From Begonia masoniana (taxonomy: Eukaryota > Streptophyta > Magnoliopsida > Cucurbitales > Begoniaceae): DNA of 64,000 nucleotides. This document shows, piece by piece, positions 34,202 to 45,184 of the stretch. The DNA is taken from positions 16,876,121 through 16,940,120 of the forward strand of contig CM039506.1 in NCBI GenBank assembly GCA_022432975.1, written 5' to 3'. Under the pieces are notes generated by a model that did no database searches, had not been told where the DNA came from, and saw nothing but the letters and a program-made list of their open reading frames with translations. The translations under genes and the position numbers were made by a program. Each line of letters opens with the position of its first letter. The stretch's first letter is position 1.

Positions 34202-35461
34202 ATGCCCGACACCAGAACAGGTCAAGCCGTGCCGAGAGTGTTTGCAATGATGGAAGATGTTGATGATGCTGATCTGCACACGGCAATTACCGGTACAATT
34301 ATAATATGTGATACACCTGCTTATACCTTGTGGGACACGGGGGCCACACATTCTTTTGTGGCCATGGACTTCGTAGTTAGACAGAAGGTTAATTGTACGT
34401 CGTCAGATCAGCCCTACAGCATTATGCTACCGTCCGGAGAGTTTATGCACTCCGAGCAGGTGGTACGGGGTGATATAGTATCAGTAGGAAACCAGAAGTT
34501 GTACGCCGACCTTATCATCATCGGTATGAAAGGGTACGATGTCATTCTGGGGATGGACTGGCTGTTTAGACATCATGCCACCATCAACTGTAGGTCCAGG
34601 CTAGTGTCATTTAAACGCCCAAATGAAGTAGAATTCTCTTATCAGGCAGTACCGAAGAAACACCGTATGCCTGTTATATCTTCCCTGAAGGCTCAAAGGC
34701 TAATGAGGTCAGGATGCATCGGATTTCTTGCCCACATAGTGGATATTCAAAGGCAAAGTGAGGTTGGACTTCAAAATATTCCGGTAGTCCGAGACTTCTC
34801 AGAGGTCTTCTTAGATGACCTACCGGGATTGCCACCTGATCGCGAAATTGAGTTTGAAATTAACGTATATCCAGGTGTGGAACCAGTATCGAAGAATCCG
34901 TACCGTATGGCACCAATTGAGCTGAAGGAATTGAAGGCTCAGCTGAAAGAGTTGGTGGACAAGGGTTTTGTGCGCCCCAGTTTCTCTTCGTGGGGTGCTC
35001 CAGTTTTGTTTGTCAAGAAGAAGAATGGGTCCCTACAGATGTGTATTGACTACCGTGAGCTGAACAAGTTGACGATCAAGAATAAGTACCCGTTGCCGAG
35101 AATCGATGATTTATTTGACCAGCTACAAGGGGCTCGGGTATTTTCTAAGATTGTCTTGCGCTCCGATTATTACCAGTCGAAGGTCAGAGCTGATGATATT
35201 CCAAAGACCGCCTTCAGGACCCGGTACGGGCATTACGAGTTCTTGGTGATGTCGTTCGGGTTAACTAATGCTCCGGCAGCATTCATGGACCTGATGAACA
35301 GGATATTCCAAGATTTCTTGGATAAATTTGTAATCGTTTTCATCGACGACATTCTGGTTTACTCCAGAAGTAAGGCCGAGCACGGGGAGCACTTGGCAAT
35401 TGTGCTATCAACTCTGAGGCAACATCAATTATTTGCCAAACTATCAAAATGTGAATTCTAG
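34202..35461 (+). pseudogene. Protease and reverse transcriptase of element T
   Basis: Open over 420 codons. The protease site is [15 protein letters not shown] (about 34327) and the flap is [13 protein letters not shown] has [37 protein letters not shown] and [12 protein letters not shown] (about 35330). The first catalytic segment reads [14 protein letters not shown] where relatives have [12 protein letters not shown], so the first RT aspartate is changed to valine. The frame closes at a TAG at 35459-35461 where a tryptophan codon is expected (KCEF then stop). Confidence 0.88.
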
Positions 35462-37664
35462 CTGAGTAGGATTAATTTCCTAGGCCACGTGGTGTCTGCT
35501 GAAAGAGTGTGTATGGACCCGGCCAAGATTGAGGCTGTAAGAGACTGGCCAAGGCCGAGGAATGCAAGCGAGGTGCGGAGCTTTATCGGATTAGCTGGTT
35601 ATTACAGGAAATTCATCAAGGGATTTTCTGTGATAGCGAAGCCTATGAACAGCTTAACGAGGAAGGAAATCAAGTTTAAGTGGTCCGAAGCATGTGAGGT
35701 GAGCTTTCAGACACTCAAGCAAAAGTTAACCACTGCTCCTCTATTAGTATTGCCGATTGAGAACGGCAAATTCAGCATATATTGTGATGCTTCCAAGATT
35801 GGATTGGGGTGTGTACTAATGCAAGAAGGGAAAGTTGTAGCATACGCATCCAGACAATTGAAGAACCACGAGAAAAACTACCCTACTCAAGATCTTGAGT
35901 TAGCGGCAGTTGTGTTTGCGCTGAAAGTATGGAGACACCACTTATACGGACAATCATGTGAGGTGTTTTCTGATCACAAGAGTTTAAAATAAATATTCAC
36001 TCAGAAGGAGTTAAACATGAGACAAAGGAGGTGGTTAGAATTTGTAAAAGATTATGATGTTGAGATTAAATACCACCCAGGTAAAGCTAACGTAGTAGCC
36101 GATGCATTGAGCAGGATGTCAGATACTATGCAACCAGCTATATCCGCCGTGTCGATGCCTTTGAGGATTGAGATACAGAAGTTTGATATGGAGATAGTTT
36201 CTGGGCTGTCGGCCATACTAGCAAACTTGACGCTACGGCCCATCGTCCTGGACCGAATTAAGGAAGCCCAGAAGATCAATTCAAAAGAGATGGCTGATAT
36301 GATGAGCAAGGTACCAATGGCTTCTTCCGATTTCAGTTATTCGGGGGATGGAGTTCTGAAGTTCAAAGACAGATGGTATGTTCCGAAAGACGAAGAGCAA
36401 CAAAAGCACATCTTGTCGGAAGCCCATTCATCTCATTTCTCTGTGCATCCTGGAAGCACGAAGATGTATCAAAACTTAAAACTTCACTTCTGGTGGCCGA
36501 ATATGAAGAATGAAGTGGCCAAGTATGTGGAGTCTTGTATGATATGTCAACAGGTCAAAGCTGAACATCAACGACCAAGTGGAACGCTTCAACCTCTCCT
36601 GATCCTCGAATGGAAATGGGAGAATATAACGATGGATTTTGTTGTTGGCCTACCAAGAACAGCTAAGGGCCACAATAGCATATGGGTCATAGTGGACAGA
36701 TTGACGAAGTTGGCCCATTTTCTACCTGTGAAGACGACATTCTCTATGGACCAGTATGCAGAACTATACATTAGTGAGATTGTCAAGCTGCATGGGGTAC
36801 CAGTGTCGATTGTATCTGACCGAGATCCTAGATTCACATCGAGGTTCTGGAAAAGCTTGCAAAGCTCCCTGGGCACCAGGTTGGATTTCAGCACGGCGTT
36901 TCATCCACAGACGGACGGGCAATCCGAGAGAACAATTCAAGTACTAGAAGAGGTCGTGCGTGCTGGAATTTCATACTCCTTGGAGTAGATACCTACCGCT
37001 TGTGGAGTTCGCTTACAACAATAGCTACCAGGCTACAATTGGCATGGCTCCATATGAAGCTCTCTACGGCAGAAAGTGTAGATCCCCATTGTGTTGGGAT
37101 GAGGTCGGAGAAACCAAGCTTATTGGCCCTGAGATATTACAGCAGATGTCCGAGGTGATAACTGCTATCAAGCAACGAATAAAGATTGCTCAGAGTCGAC
37201 AGAAAAGTTATGCGGACCATAGGAGGAGAGACTTAGAGTTCGCTGTGGGCGATGAGGTATTCCTGAAAGTGTCACCTTTCAAAGGCGTAATGAGATTCGG
37301 TAAGAAAGGAAAGCTCAGCCCACGGTTCATTGGCCCTTTTCCCATCCTGAAGCGTGTGGGAAACATGGCTTACAGACTACAGTTGCCAGCGTCAATGGAT
37401 GGAGTTCATAATGTCTTCCATGTTTCGATGCTGAGAAAATGTGTACGAGATCCAACTCAGATCGTAAAACAGGTGGACTTTGATATCATGCCGACACTGA
37501 CATATGAAGAAAGGCCCATACAAATACTGGATACCTCACTCAAAGTGTTACGCAATCGTGTGGTCCCATTGGTGAAAGTTTTATAGCGAAATCATAATGT
37601 AGAGGAAGCCACGTGGGAAAGACAAGCGGATGTCAGGGCCCAATATCCGGACCTCTTTGCTTAG
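35462..37664 (+). pseudogene. RNase H, integrase and chromodomain of element T
   Basis: This continues the polyprotein: [16 protein letters not shown], RNase [17 protein letters not shown], then a TAA at about 35990 within the SLK(Y) motif. Integrase shows [45 protein letters not shown] and [14 protein letters not shown] frameshift lies at about 36960-36970. The last part (GRKCRSPLCWDEVGE; YEERPIQILDTSLKVLRN) reaches a TAG at 37584-37586 in the LVKVLW context. The frame ends YPDLFA at 37664, as in chromodomain-bearing relatives. Confidence 0.88.
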
Positions 37665-37690
37665 GCAAATTTTGGGGACAAAATTTTTGT

Positions 37691-37704
37691 TAAGGTGGGT
37701 GGAA
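37691..37704 (+). other. Polypurine tract of element T
   Basis: TAAGGTGGGTGGAA directly precedes the 3' LTR start TGTAACACCC at 37705. Confidence 0.78.
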
Positions 37705-37912
37705 TGTAACACCCGGTATTTTTGCCCTTGTAATTATTTTCCCGAATTATTTAGCGGGATGAATTTTTATATAAAATTTGATGTATGTTTTAATGAATTG
37801 TCGGTGAGTTTAATGGAAAAACCAGGTTGAAGAAATTATTTAACAAATTTAGTCAAGAACCAAAGGAAGGGTAAATTGGGAAGGAATTAAGGTTGGTGGG
37901 AAGGAATTAATG

Positions 37913-38288
37913 TGTGATGACCCGAATGTGCACGTATGGTATGATGGCTGCACGAACCGGAACCCGGATGGCGGTACGTCTGCGCGGGCGAGTCGTAAGG
38001 TGACGGGTCGTAAAAAGGGGGTCGTCACAATCCCACATCGCTTGGGGAAGTATGTGGAAATGAAACATATATAAAGAGACCCTCCCAACATAGCAAGACG
38101 CGTTTTGGAGCACAATTGGCAACGGATCCCATAAGAACTCCGAAGTTAAAAGTGCTTCGGCGAGAGCAATTCCAGGTTGGGTGACCTTCCGGGAAGTTCT
38201 CACCAAACAAAGCCGTGAGGGGAGGATATTGGGCTACGACCCAATCCCCATAGCGGACAATATCTTGCTGGGAAAATAGGTCGTTACA
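37913..38288 (+). mobile_element. Cassandra solo LTR
   Basis: A 376-bp unit reads TGTGATGACCCG...GTCGTTACA with exact target duplication taatg (37908-37912 and 38289-38293). The empty site is visible in the other LTR of element T near 20300. It carries the 5S-like module and no internal domain, so it is a solo LTR. Confidence 0.93.
38124..38204 (+). ncRNA. 5S-rRNA-derived module, Cassandra solo LTR
   Basis: GGATCCCATAAGAACTCC, GAAGTTAAAAGTGCTTCGG, GCGAGAGCAATTCC and GGTTGGGTGACCTTCCGGGA follow plant 5S rRNA through its A, intermediate and C boxes. It is a Cassandra module, not a ribosomal gene. Confidence 0.85.
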
Positions 38289-40758
38289 TAATGAGCTATT
38301 GACACCTGGCAACTTGTTGAAGAAGCCATACTCTTTTCTCTCCCCTCCTACGTGAAACCCGCATTTCTCTTCTCTGTTTCTTGTTTTCCTCTCTGTCTTC
38401 TCTCTTTCTGGCGATTTCAACCTTTCCAAAAGACTTCCATTCTCCTGTCTTCTCTAGTAAAGGTAATCATCTGCTAAGTTAGCAAGTTTGGAAAAGTGAA
38501 AATGTGAGTTTTGTGGAAGTTTAAAGTTTCGATATTTTGTGAAAAACTCACTGTTTTTGGATGAAAACACGTTAGTTTGTTTTCTAAGAGTTTGAAAGGA
38601 GTTGCTGCTGATCCTACCAAGTTATTAGTTAGCATTTTCAGCTTGTTTATTTTCCTTACATGCATGTACAGGTTCGTGCATTACCGAGACGATCAAGAAC
38701 ATCAACTCTGCAGCAACCAGTTAAGTTCATATCCGTAGGTTGGCCCTTACGGCCCTACATCTCGGAGGTACTAGGTTTTCTGTTCTGTCGGGTTGTTTTG
38801 GGTAGAAAGATTATAGTTATGTTCTAAGTTGTCTATGTTCTGTTTCACCGTATGTTCTGTTATTTCTGTCATCTGCTCTATGCTTGTTTAAGTTCAAGCA
38901 CTGTTCATGCATACACATTTTCTCTGAAAGACATGCAAATGTTTTCTATACACTGTTTGAAACTAAATAAGATAAAATCTAACTGAAATGTACCGGTTAA
39001 GTGCGGGACGGGGACTGGCCTACTGTTTCTGTTCTGAATCTGTTCTGAAAATCTGTTGTGCCTGTCGTGCACTGCCTGTTCCCCTATAAGCCCCACTTAT
39101 ACCCCTCTGCCACTGAAACGTAATGTTCTATACTGTCACTGTATTTCTGAAAACCGCATGCATAGCATTTTGCATCACTGCATATCTATTATGTTCTTAC
39201 TGAGCTTTAGGCTCATAGATGAACTCTCTGATGTAGGTACTGAACCCGAAAATGAGGACTTTGTGCCTCAGTCTGATGAATAGGTGGCTGGTGGATCGAG
39301 CTCATGGGGGTGTGGTTGCTGCAGCCAGACAAATTCTGACCCGAGGTTTAAGTTTTCTGAAATGTCTATATCTGTAAAGTCTTCTGGAAGTTCTGGTTGT
39401 GTTGTAAAATTTTGTAAAAACTCTTCTTTTGGTAGATTTTGCAATTTGCATGTTAGGTTCTGTACTGATTCAGAGGTTTTACCTTTAGAACAATGTATAA
39501 GTTCTGATGTCTCAGTTTTAGAAATCACTGTATTTGACAGTTGAACTCATGTCCTGAATGTTCTGAAATGTTTTAGAATATTTTCCTGTTTTAAGGTTTG
39601 CATGGATGGTCTCGAATTTCTAGAGCTACCCATGCAGTCTGTTTCTTTGAATCTGTCAATTGTGAAGTATGTCCTAGAATCTTGTTTAGAATCGGGTATT
39701 GAAGGTCTACAACTTTCATGCCTTCTGTTTGTGCTGTATTTGACAGTTGGATTAAGTTTTGAGGTATTCTGAAATGGTTTGGAATATTTTCCGTTAGCAT
39801 GTGCATGAATGATCTCTGGTTTTAGAGCTTTTATGTAGAGTGAAATTCCTTGAGTTTCTGTCATGTTTTCTGTTGTGTTCGAGATCCATGTTTTGATGTG
39901 GTCCGAGAAATCTGGGACTTCTATGTCTGTTTTAAGCTCTCTGTCTATATGTTTTCCTGTCAAAAGTTGTAAATTTTCCCTTTAAAACTATGTCTAAACT
40001 TCATCTACCGATAGATACTGCACATGTTTTGTCTTATTCCCATCCACCGCCAAACAGTAGTTCTGTTATAGGTTTTCCCTCCTGCCGATTCCGTTTATTG
40101 TCTATATCTGCCGATGACGTTATCATATCTGCCGATGATGTCATCACACATTCTGATTTCCATCTGCTGCCCATATCTGCCGATGACGTCATCACATCTT
40201 CCGATGACGTCATCACCCATTCCAATTCCATCTACTGCCTATATCTGCCGATGATGTCATCACATCTTCCGATGACGTCATCACACATTCCGATTTCCAT
40301 CTGCTGCCCATATCTGCCGATGACGTCATCACACATTCCGATTCCATATGCTGCCTATATCTACCGGTGACGTCATCACATCTTCCGATGACGTCAGCAC
40401 ATATTCGATTCAGCTTTACTCAGCATCTACCGACTGACGTCATCTGTTTTGTCTTATCTAAATCCACCGCTGCTCTTTTAAACTAAGTTTCCCCGTGTAA
40501 TACCCGGTCCTGTTAAACCGTTTCTCTATTCTTTTTTTAAAAAAACTAATGACAATATTAAATGTAGGGTTAGTGGATGACTAGGCAAGGGTATAAGGGT
40601 AATTAGAAATCTAAAGGTGGATAACGTATTTAAGGAAACTATTATTGAAGTAGCCGCCACTGTTTTATTCCATTTCCTCCCCATTCTCAGCTCCTCAGCC
40701 TAGCAGAGCACGATAGGAGACCCCCTTCGACTTTCTCCAGCGACTTCTTCCGAACTTG

Positions 40759-41553
40759 GTGAGTTTTGCCTCTATTTCTAGCTACATTGTATCTATTGTT
40801 GGTGGGAGAGATGATATTGAGGTTTTGGAGAATACAGTAAGTGAGGGTTAGTTCGGTTTAAGTCGAAATCGAGAATGCACAATGACCAGAGTTTCCCTTA
40901 GATTTATAGTGGTTTAGAATGAAGATTAGAGGAAATTTAGGTTGAGCAATACCCGAAGTGGTTAGCTACCCAGACAATTCCAGGAGATCCAGGTAAGTAA
41001 TGTTTGTTTGTGCCTTCGGGCCTACATCACAAAACGCTAGGTTTGTATTTACTTGGATGTGTTTGTATGTCATGCATCATGTTTTCAAAATGTATACGAA
41101 AATAAATTTGAATACATATGGGTATGGAGAGGATTGAATGTGATGAAACAGCATGGTGAAACAGATTTACTGTTAAGGGAATTAATCCGCCCTTTAATGA
41201 GACAGTGGATATCTATACTTTGGAAGAGCTGATCCAACTTCCAATTTCACAGGGGGATCTGAACATGTGAATCAGATTTACTATTAAGGGAATTAATCCG
41301 CCCCTTAATGAGTCAGTGGATATATATACTTTGGGAGAGTTGATCCAACTCCCAATTTCACAGGGGGATCTGTATCAGAAATAATGAATGAACAACTGAG
41401 ATGAGAAAGTAGAAACTGCATGTTTAGGAGTTTATGATTCAGTAATTCATATCATTTCTGCATTACTTACTTAGCATTAGGCTAATAGATGAGTTTTGTG
41501 ATGTAGGTGAAGAAGTAACAGCAGGTGTGTTTACTGAGTTCACTGAGGACTAG
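40759..41553 (+). promoter_or_regulatory. Putative two-intron leader of LTR S with acidic tail
   Basis: The order is: donor ACTTG|GTGAGT (40758/40759), acceptor AATTTAG|GTTGAGC (40940/40941), a 52-nt exon open in the joining phase, and donor TCCAG|GTAAGTAA (40992/40993). Then come GCCTTCGGGCCTACATC, a repeat zone, acceptor GATGTAG|GTGAAG (41506/41507), and the short tail EEVTAGVFTEFTED with a stop at 41551-41553. Order and phase match LTRs T, N, A and V. Confidence 0.48.
41162..41372. repeat. Two-copy repeat, 111-bp period, LTR S
   Basis: Two copies of about 100 bp (41162-41261 and 41273-41372) start CAGATTTACT and end TTTCACAGGGGGATCTG. Each includes a GGAGAGTTGATCCAACTCC-type inverted repeat. 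They lie between the second donor and the final acceptor of the leader module. Confidence 0.88.
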
Positions 41554-42019
41554 TCGGGTTGGAGGAGTGCACCTATTCAATGTTCTGGCAGCTGATGGGG
41601 CGGTTTAACTGATGTCTGTCAGTGTGGAGGACTAGTAGTCAAGGATTCAGTCTGAGTATGTTGAGTTCTCATGACAGTAGGAATTTTAGCATTTTGAATA
41701 CGTTTTGAAATTTACCGATTTTAGCAGTCTGTTGAGTTTTAAATGTTGGTTTTTATCGGATTTGATTAATGCTATGGCTTGAGTCGTTCCTGAATGGTCT
41801 TTGGGAAGTAAGTAAATTCTTTTCTGTGGATAGTGTTGTGTTTCTTTTCTACCGGATGATGTCGAGTGTTTTGTTTGTCGGATGATATAGGTGTTTGTTT
41901 GTCGTCTAGTGCCCGGATGAGAGGGATCATCCGGCTGACGTCACCGGTAGATGTAGGGTAAAGTCGGTCGGATGAGAGAGATCATCCAGCTGACGTCACC
42001 GGTAGATGAAGGATATATT

Positions 42020-42170
42020 TTGTCGCTTAGTGACCGGATGACAAATTTTATGTTTTGTCGTTTAGTGACCGGATGACAAATTTTATGTTTTGTTGTTTAG
42101 TGACCGGATGACAAATTTTATGTTTTGTCGTTTAGTGACCGGATGACAAATCTTGTGCTTTGTCGTTTAG
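42020..42170. repeat. 35-bp tandem repeat in LTR S
   Basis: About four units contain TTTAGTGACCGGATGACAAA, near two GCTGACGTCACCGGTAGATG motifs (about 41935-42010) that include the TGACGTCA palindrome also abundant in LTR T. Confidence 0.82.
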
Positions 42171-42715
42171 TCATCGGTGGATGTCTTCGAGTAGCCTTTC
42201 CCTTTTGTTGACTTTGTTCGGCGGTCGATGAAATTGACTTTTGAAATCTTTAAATTATTTTACGAGTTAAACCTTTGCTTCTCAACTGATTGATTCTTAA
42301 TATTGCCAACGATTATTTTAACATGGCTTTGTTTAATTTTACTCTTGTTTAAACGATTTCCGCTGCAAGTTTTCATGTTTTGTCAAATTTCAAATTCTGA
42401 AATTTTCAACGAAGTTTTTAATTTGGCCCAAGTGTTCCTTAGTAATATTCGGGGTTCTGAGTAACAAACCGGGTTCAGGGAATCGGGGCGTTACACCCCG
42501 CCAAGCCTTATGCTTACGTATTTCTGCTTTTACTCCCTGTTTATTCCGTTTATTTAATTCCTTCGCCCTTTCTGTTCCCTGTTCCTCCCCGTCAATGTTT
42601 TAAAAGTTTAATGTACAAAAAAAAATAGTCCCCGTTTTCTGTTATCTGTCCCGGAGTGACGGCTTGGTTCTCGGACCCTGCTGATCGAGATCCGGACTCA
42701 GGCCGTCACACTAAG

Positions 42716-43432
42716 TGGGCCGGCTGTGGCTCCCATTATGCTCCATTCATCCCATCGGAGCTCTCTGAGTAAGTACCAACAGGTTTTACTCGCACCCACA
42801 TCCATTTCCATTATTTGCTTTATTACGTATTATTTGTTTGTCTGTTTGGGGTGTTTTCGGTTAAACTTGAAAGCACCGAACCATTGTTTTGTGTTTTAGC
42901 TTCCATGTGCATCTTGTTCCTATTTAACGAGAGATTTTAGGTCCAAGGCACATCATCAAGCCTCTTGCAATGCAATTTTAGTGCATTTTCAATTTTAGTT
43001 TTAAAATGTAGCAGTCTGCCCTGTAAATGTAATGACGACCTAATATTCTATTGGGGACCAAATAGCCAACTTGTCCTAATATTCAATGTCCTACCAACTC
43101 ATGACAAAGGTGGCTAACACATTTGTAACAAGATTATAAGTCAAATGTTGTGAAAAGAATAAAATTGAAGAGCCGACATCTGATGTCATTACTAAGTCCT
43201 TTTAATTTCAACTCGATGTGTCCCAAGGTATCTTCTTATTGGAGTCGCTTAATTTAGTAATACGCATCCTCTTTTATCAGATAGATTTATTGTGTTAGTT
43301 TAAGAGACTCCTGTTAATTATCTTGAGAGTAATTACTAATTTATTCTAATTATCTGATATAATTCTTTTATTGTTACTTGAGATTATCTCAAGATGCTAA
43401 TTCTGCAACAAAGTTGAAGTGGTAAATTCCAG
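42716..43432 (+). other. Unassigned DNA right of element T
   Basis: This continues the sequence left of 20097. A short open stretch (about 42714-42768) ends at a good donor-like site, TCTGA|GTAAGTACC, but no product is recognised. The rest is non-coding in appearance and leads into the CLPX-like exon. Confidence 0.3.
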
Positions 43433-44195
43433 GTCAAAAGCCGAATCAAGATCAGGAGGTTCAATAGATGACGATGACAATGTAAAGCTAGAAAAAAGAA
43501 ATGTTCTTTTGATGGGTCCAACAGGCTCTGGTATGACCTTTTGTACTTGAAGACTTATTTCTTCTACCCTGTGCACTCAGACATCCTTTATTCTCTTTTC
43601 TCGGTTGCTATATTATAGTTATCTGTTTCTCGATATCTTGTGTTTACTCTAACATGCATATTTCTACATAGGGAAGACACTACTTGCTAAGACACTTGCT
43701 CGGTTTGTGAATGTGCCTTTTGTCATTGCTGATGCCACAACTTTCACTCAGGTTAATGCATATGTCTTTTATTTGTGATTAGAGGTTGTCCTACTTATAT
43801 ATGATATGTAGTAGTCAGTAGAAAACACAGATGCTGGTGAACTATTGTGTTTTAATTTGATGGTTGATTATTATTTCTACATAGGGAAGACACTACTTGC
43901 TAAGACACTTGCTCGGTTTGTGAATGTGCCTTTTGTCATTGCTGATGCCACAACTTTCACTCAGGTTAATGCATATGTCTTTTATTTGTGATTAGAGGCT
44001 GTCCTACTTATATATGATATGTAGTAATCAGTAGAAAACACAGATGTTGGTGAACTATTGTGTTTTAATTTGATGGTTGATTATTATTTTAAGCTGGTAA
44101 ATTTGAAGAAGACGTTGAATTAATCTTTTATAATTTATTTGTAGGCTGGTTATTTTGGTGAAGATGTTGAATCCATCTTGTATAAATTACTTGCG
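43433..44195 (+). pseudogene. CLPX: CLPX-like gene fragment with duplicated exon
   Basis: Exons with canonical borders are visible at 43433-43530 (NVKLEKRNVLLMGPTGSG), 43672-43751 ([20 protein letters not shown], then DATTFTQ) and 44145-44195 (AGYFGEDVESILYKLLA). Together they spell the Walker A region and following segment of the AAA+ unfoldase ClpX, the regulatory subunit of the mitochondrial Clp protease in plants. The middle exon is present a second time, intact, at 43885-43964 because of a 213-bp tandem duplication. Later exons (Walker B, sensors) and upstream exons are missing, and mobile elements bound both sides. It is most likely a gene relic, although expression of a fragment cannot be excluded. 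Confidence 0.85.
43661..44086 (+). repeat. 213-bp tandem duplication containing a CLPX exon
   Basis: 43661-43873 and 43874-44086 are nearly identical, including the intron before and after the 80-nt exon. Both copies keep the AG acceptor and the CAG|GTTAAT donor. Just after the second copy (about 44091-44140) is a diverged echo of the next exon (GCTGGTAAATTTGAAGAAGA). Confidence 0.92.
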
Positions 44196-45184
44196 GTAAA
44201 GTTTCTATTTTCATGCCCCGATGAATTCATTTATTTGCTCTAAACTAAGCACTTTGACGTTATTTTGTGATTTTGAAATAAATTTATTTTCTTGTTTTGT
44301 TGGAATCTGAGTATTGGAATGTTAACTCTTTCCCCCTTCTTTGAATGTACATTGTTTGCATTGTTGATCTCTCTATTTTTCTATCTCCCTTTTCTCTTGT
44401 TTGTCTCTTATCCTCTGTGAAATCGCATTTGACAATTTTATAGATCTGTTATAAAATAATTTTTCAAGCCATAAGTGGATTGAACCGTCTGACCCTTGAC
44501 ATTAATAACATAATACTACAGTGAAAGTTTTTAAAAATAATTAAAAGTCGAGGCTAGTTAAAAGTATATTAAATCAAAGATCCACTAGTGACATTAAAAT
44601 AAAATAATATTATAAATTCAGAGTAACTGTGGTGAAGATAAAATAAAGTAAAAGTTTAACAAAAGTGAATACATTAACAATAGTCTAACCTCTCTAAAAT
44701 AAAATCCTCAACATATAATAAAAGTGTAAGAAAAATGCGATGTTGAGCTTAATCATGCGTCGACGTTTGATGGTCTCTCTAAGACCTGAAAGGAGAGTCT
44801 TACATTTAGCTTAAAAGTTAAGAAAAAATGAATGAACAAATGGTAGGGCAAGTATCAAAAACATTTTAAGATAGTGTTATACTTAATATAAAATAGGTTT
44901 TTACGGTATAACATAAAAAATTCAATAAAAATAAAGTCACTACGAACTTTGGGAACACTATGTCATAGACATATAAAATAATAACGGCAATACTCAACGA
45001 TTGCAAAAGCATGAACGATCCTGATAAGCTTTAGGACTTTACGCTTAGAGACATGACACATACAGTTACTCATTACTCTAATTCACAAACAAATACATTC
45101 TCCAACAATCGAATGTGCGTAACAATAAAATAATGTGTGCTCGATAAAGCATGTTCAATAAAAAAAAATCATATAGTATAAAAG
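44196..45184. other. A/T-rich DNA, no gene recognised
   Basis: This begins as intron-like sequence after the last CLPX exon. From about 44450 it changes to very A/T-rich sequence with no protein-like frame. It may be decayed retrotransposon DNA, but no terminus or domain could be identified. Confidence 0.35.

Larger units (their letters stand above)
40496..42495 (+). mobile_element. Solo LTR, family S
   Basis: This is 2000 bp, TGTAATACCCGG...GGGGCGTTACA, with exact target duplication ccccg (40491-40495 and 42496-42500). The uninterrupted site occurs at about 22500 in the other LTR. There is no internal domain. It carries the same leader modules as the Tekay-like LTRs, a two-copy 111-bp-period repeat (41162-41372) and a 35-bp repeat zone (about 42020-42170). 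Confidence 0.92.
37705..42710 (+). mobile_element. 3' LTR of element T, carrying two insertions
   Basis: Comparison with 20097-22713 shows near identity except for the Cassandra solo LTR at 37913-38288 and the S-family solo LTR at 40496-42495. It ends CGTCACA at 42710. The second donor of its leader module is mutated (CCAGTTAAG at 38718-38726). Confidence 0.93.
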
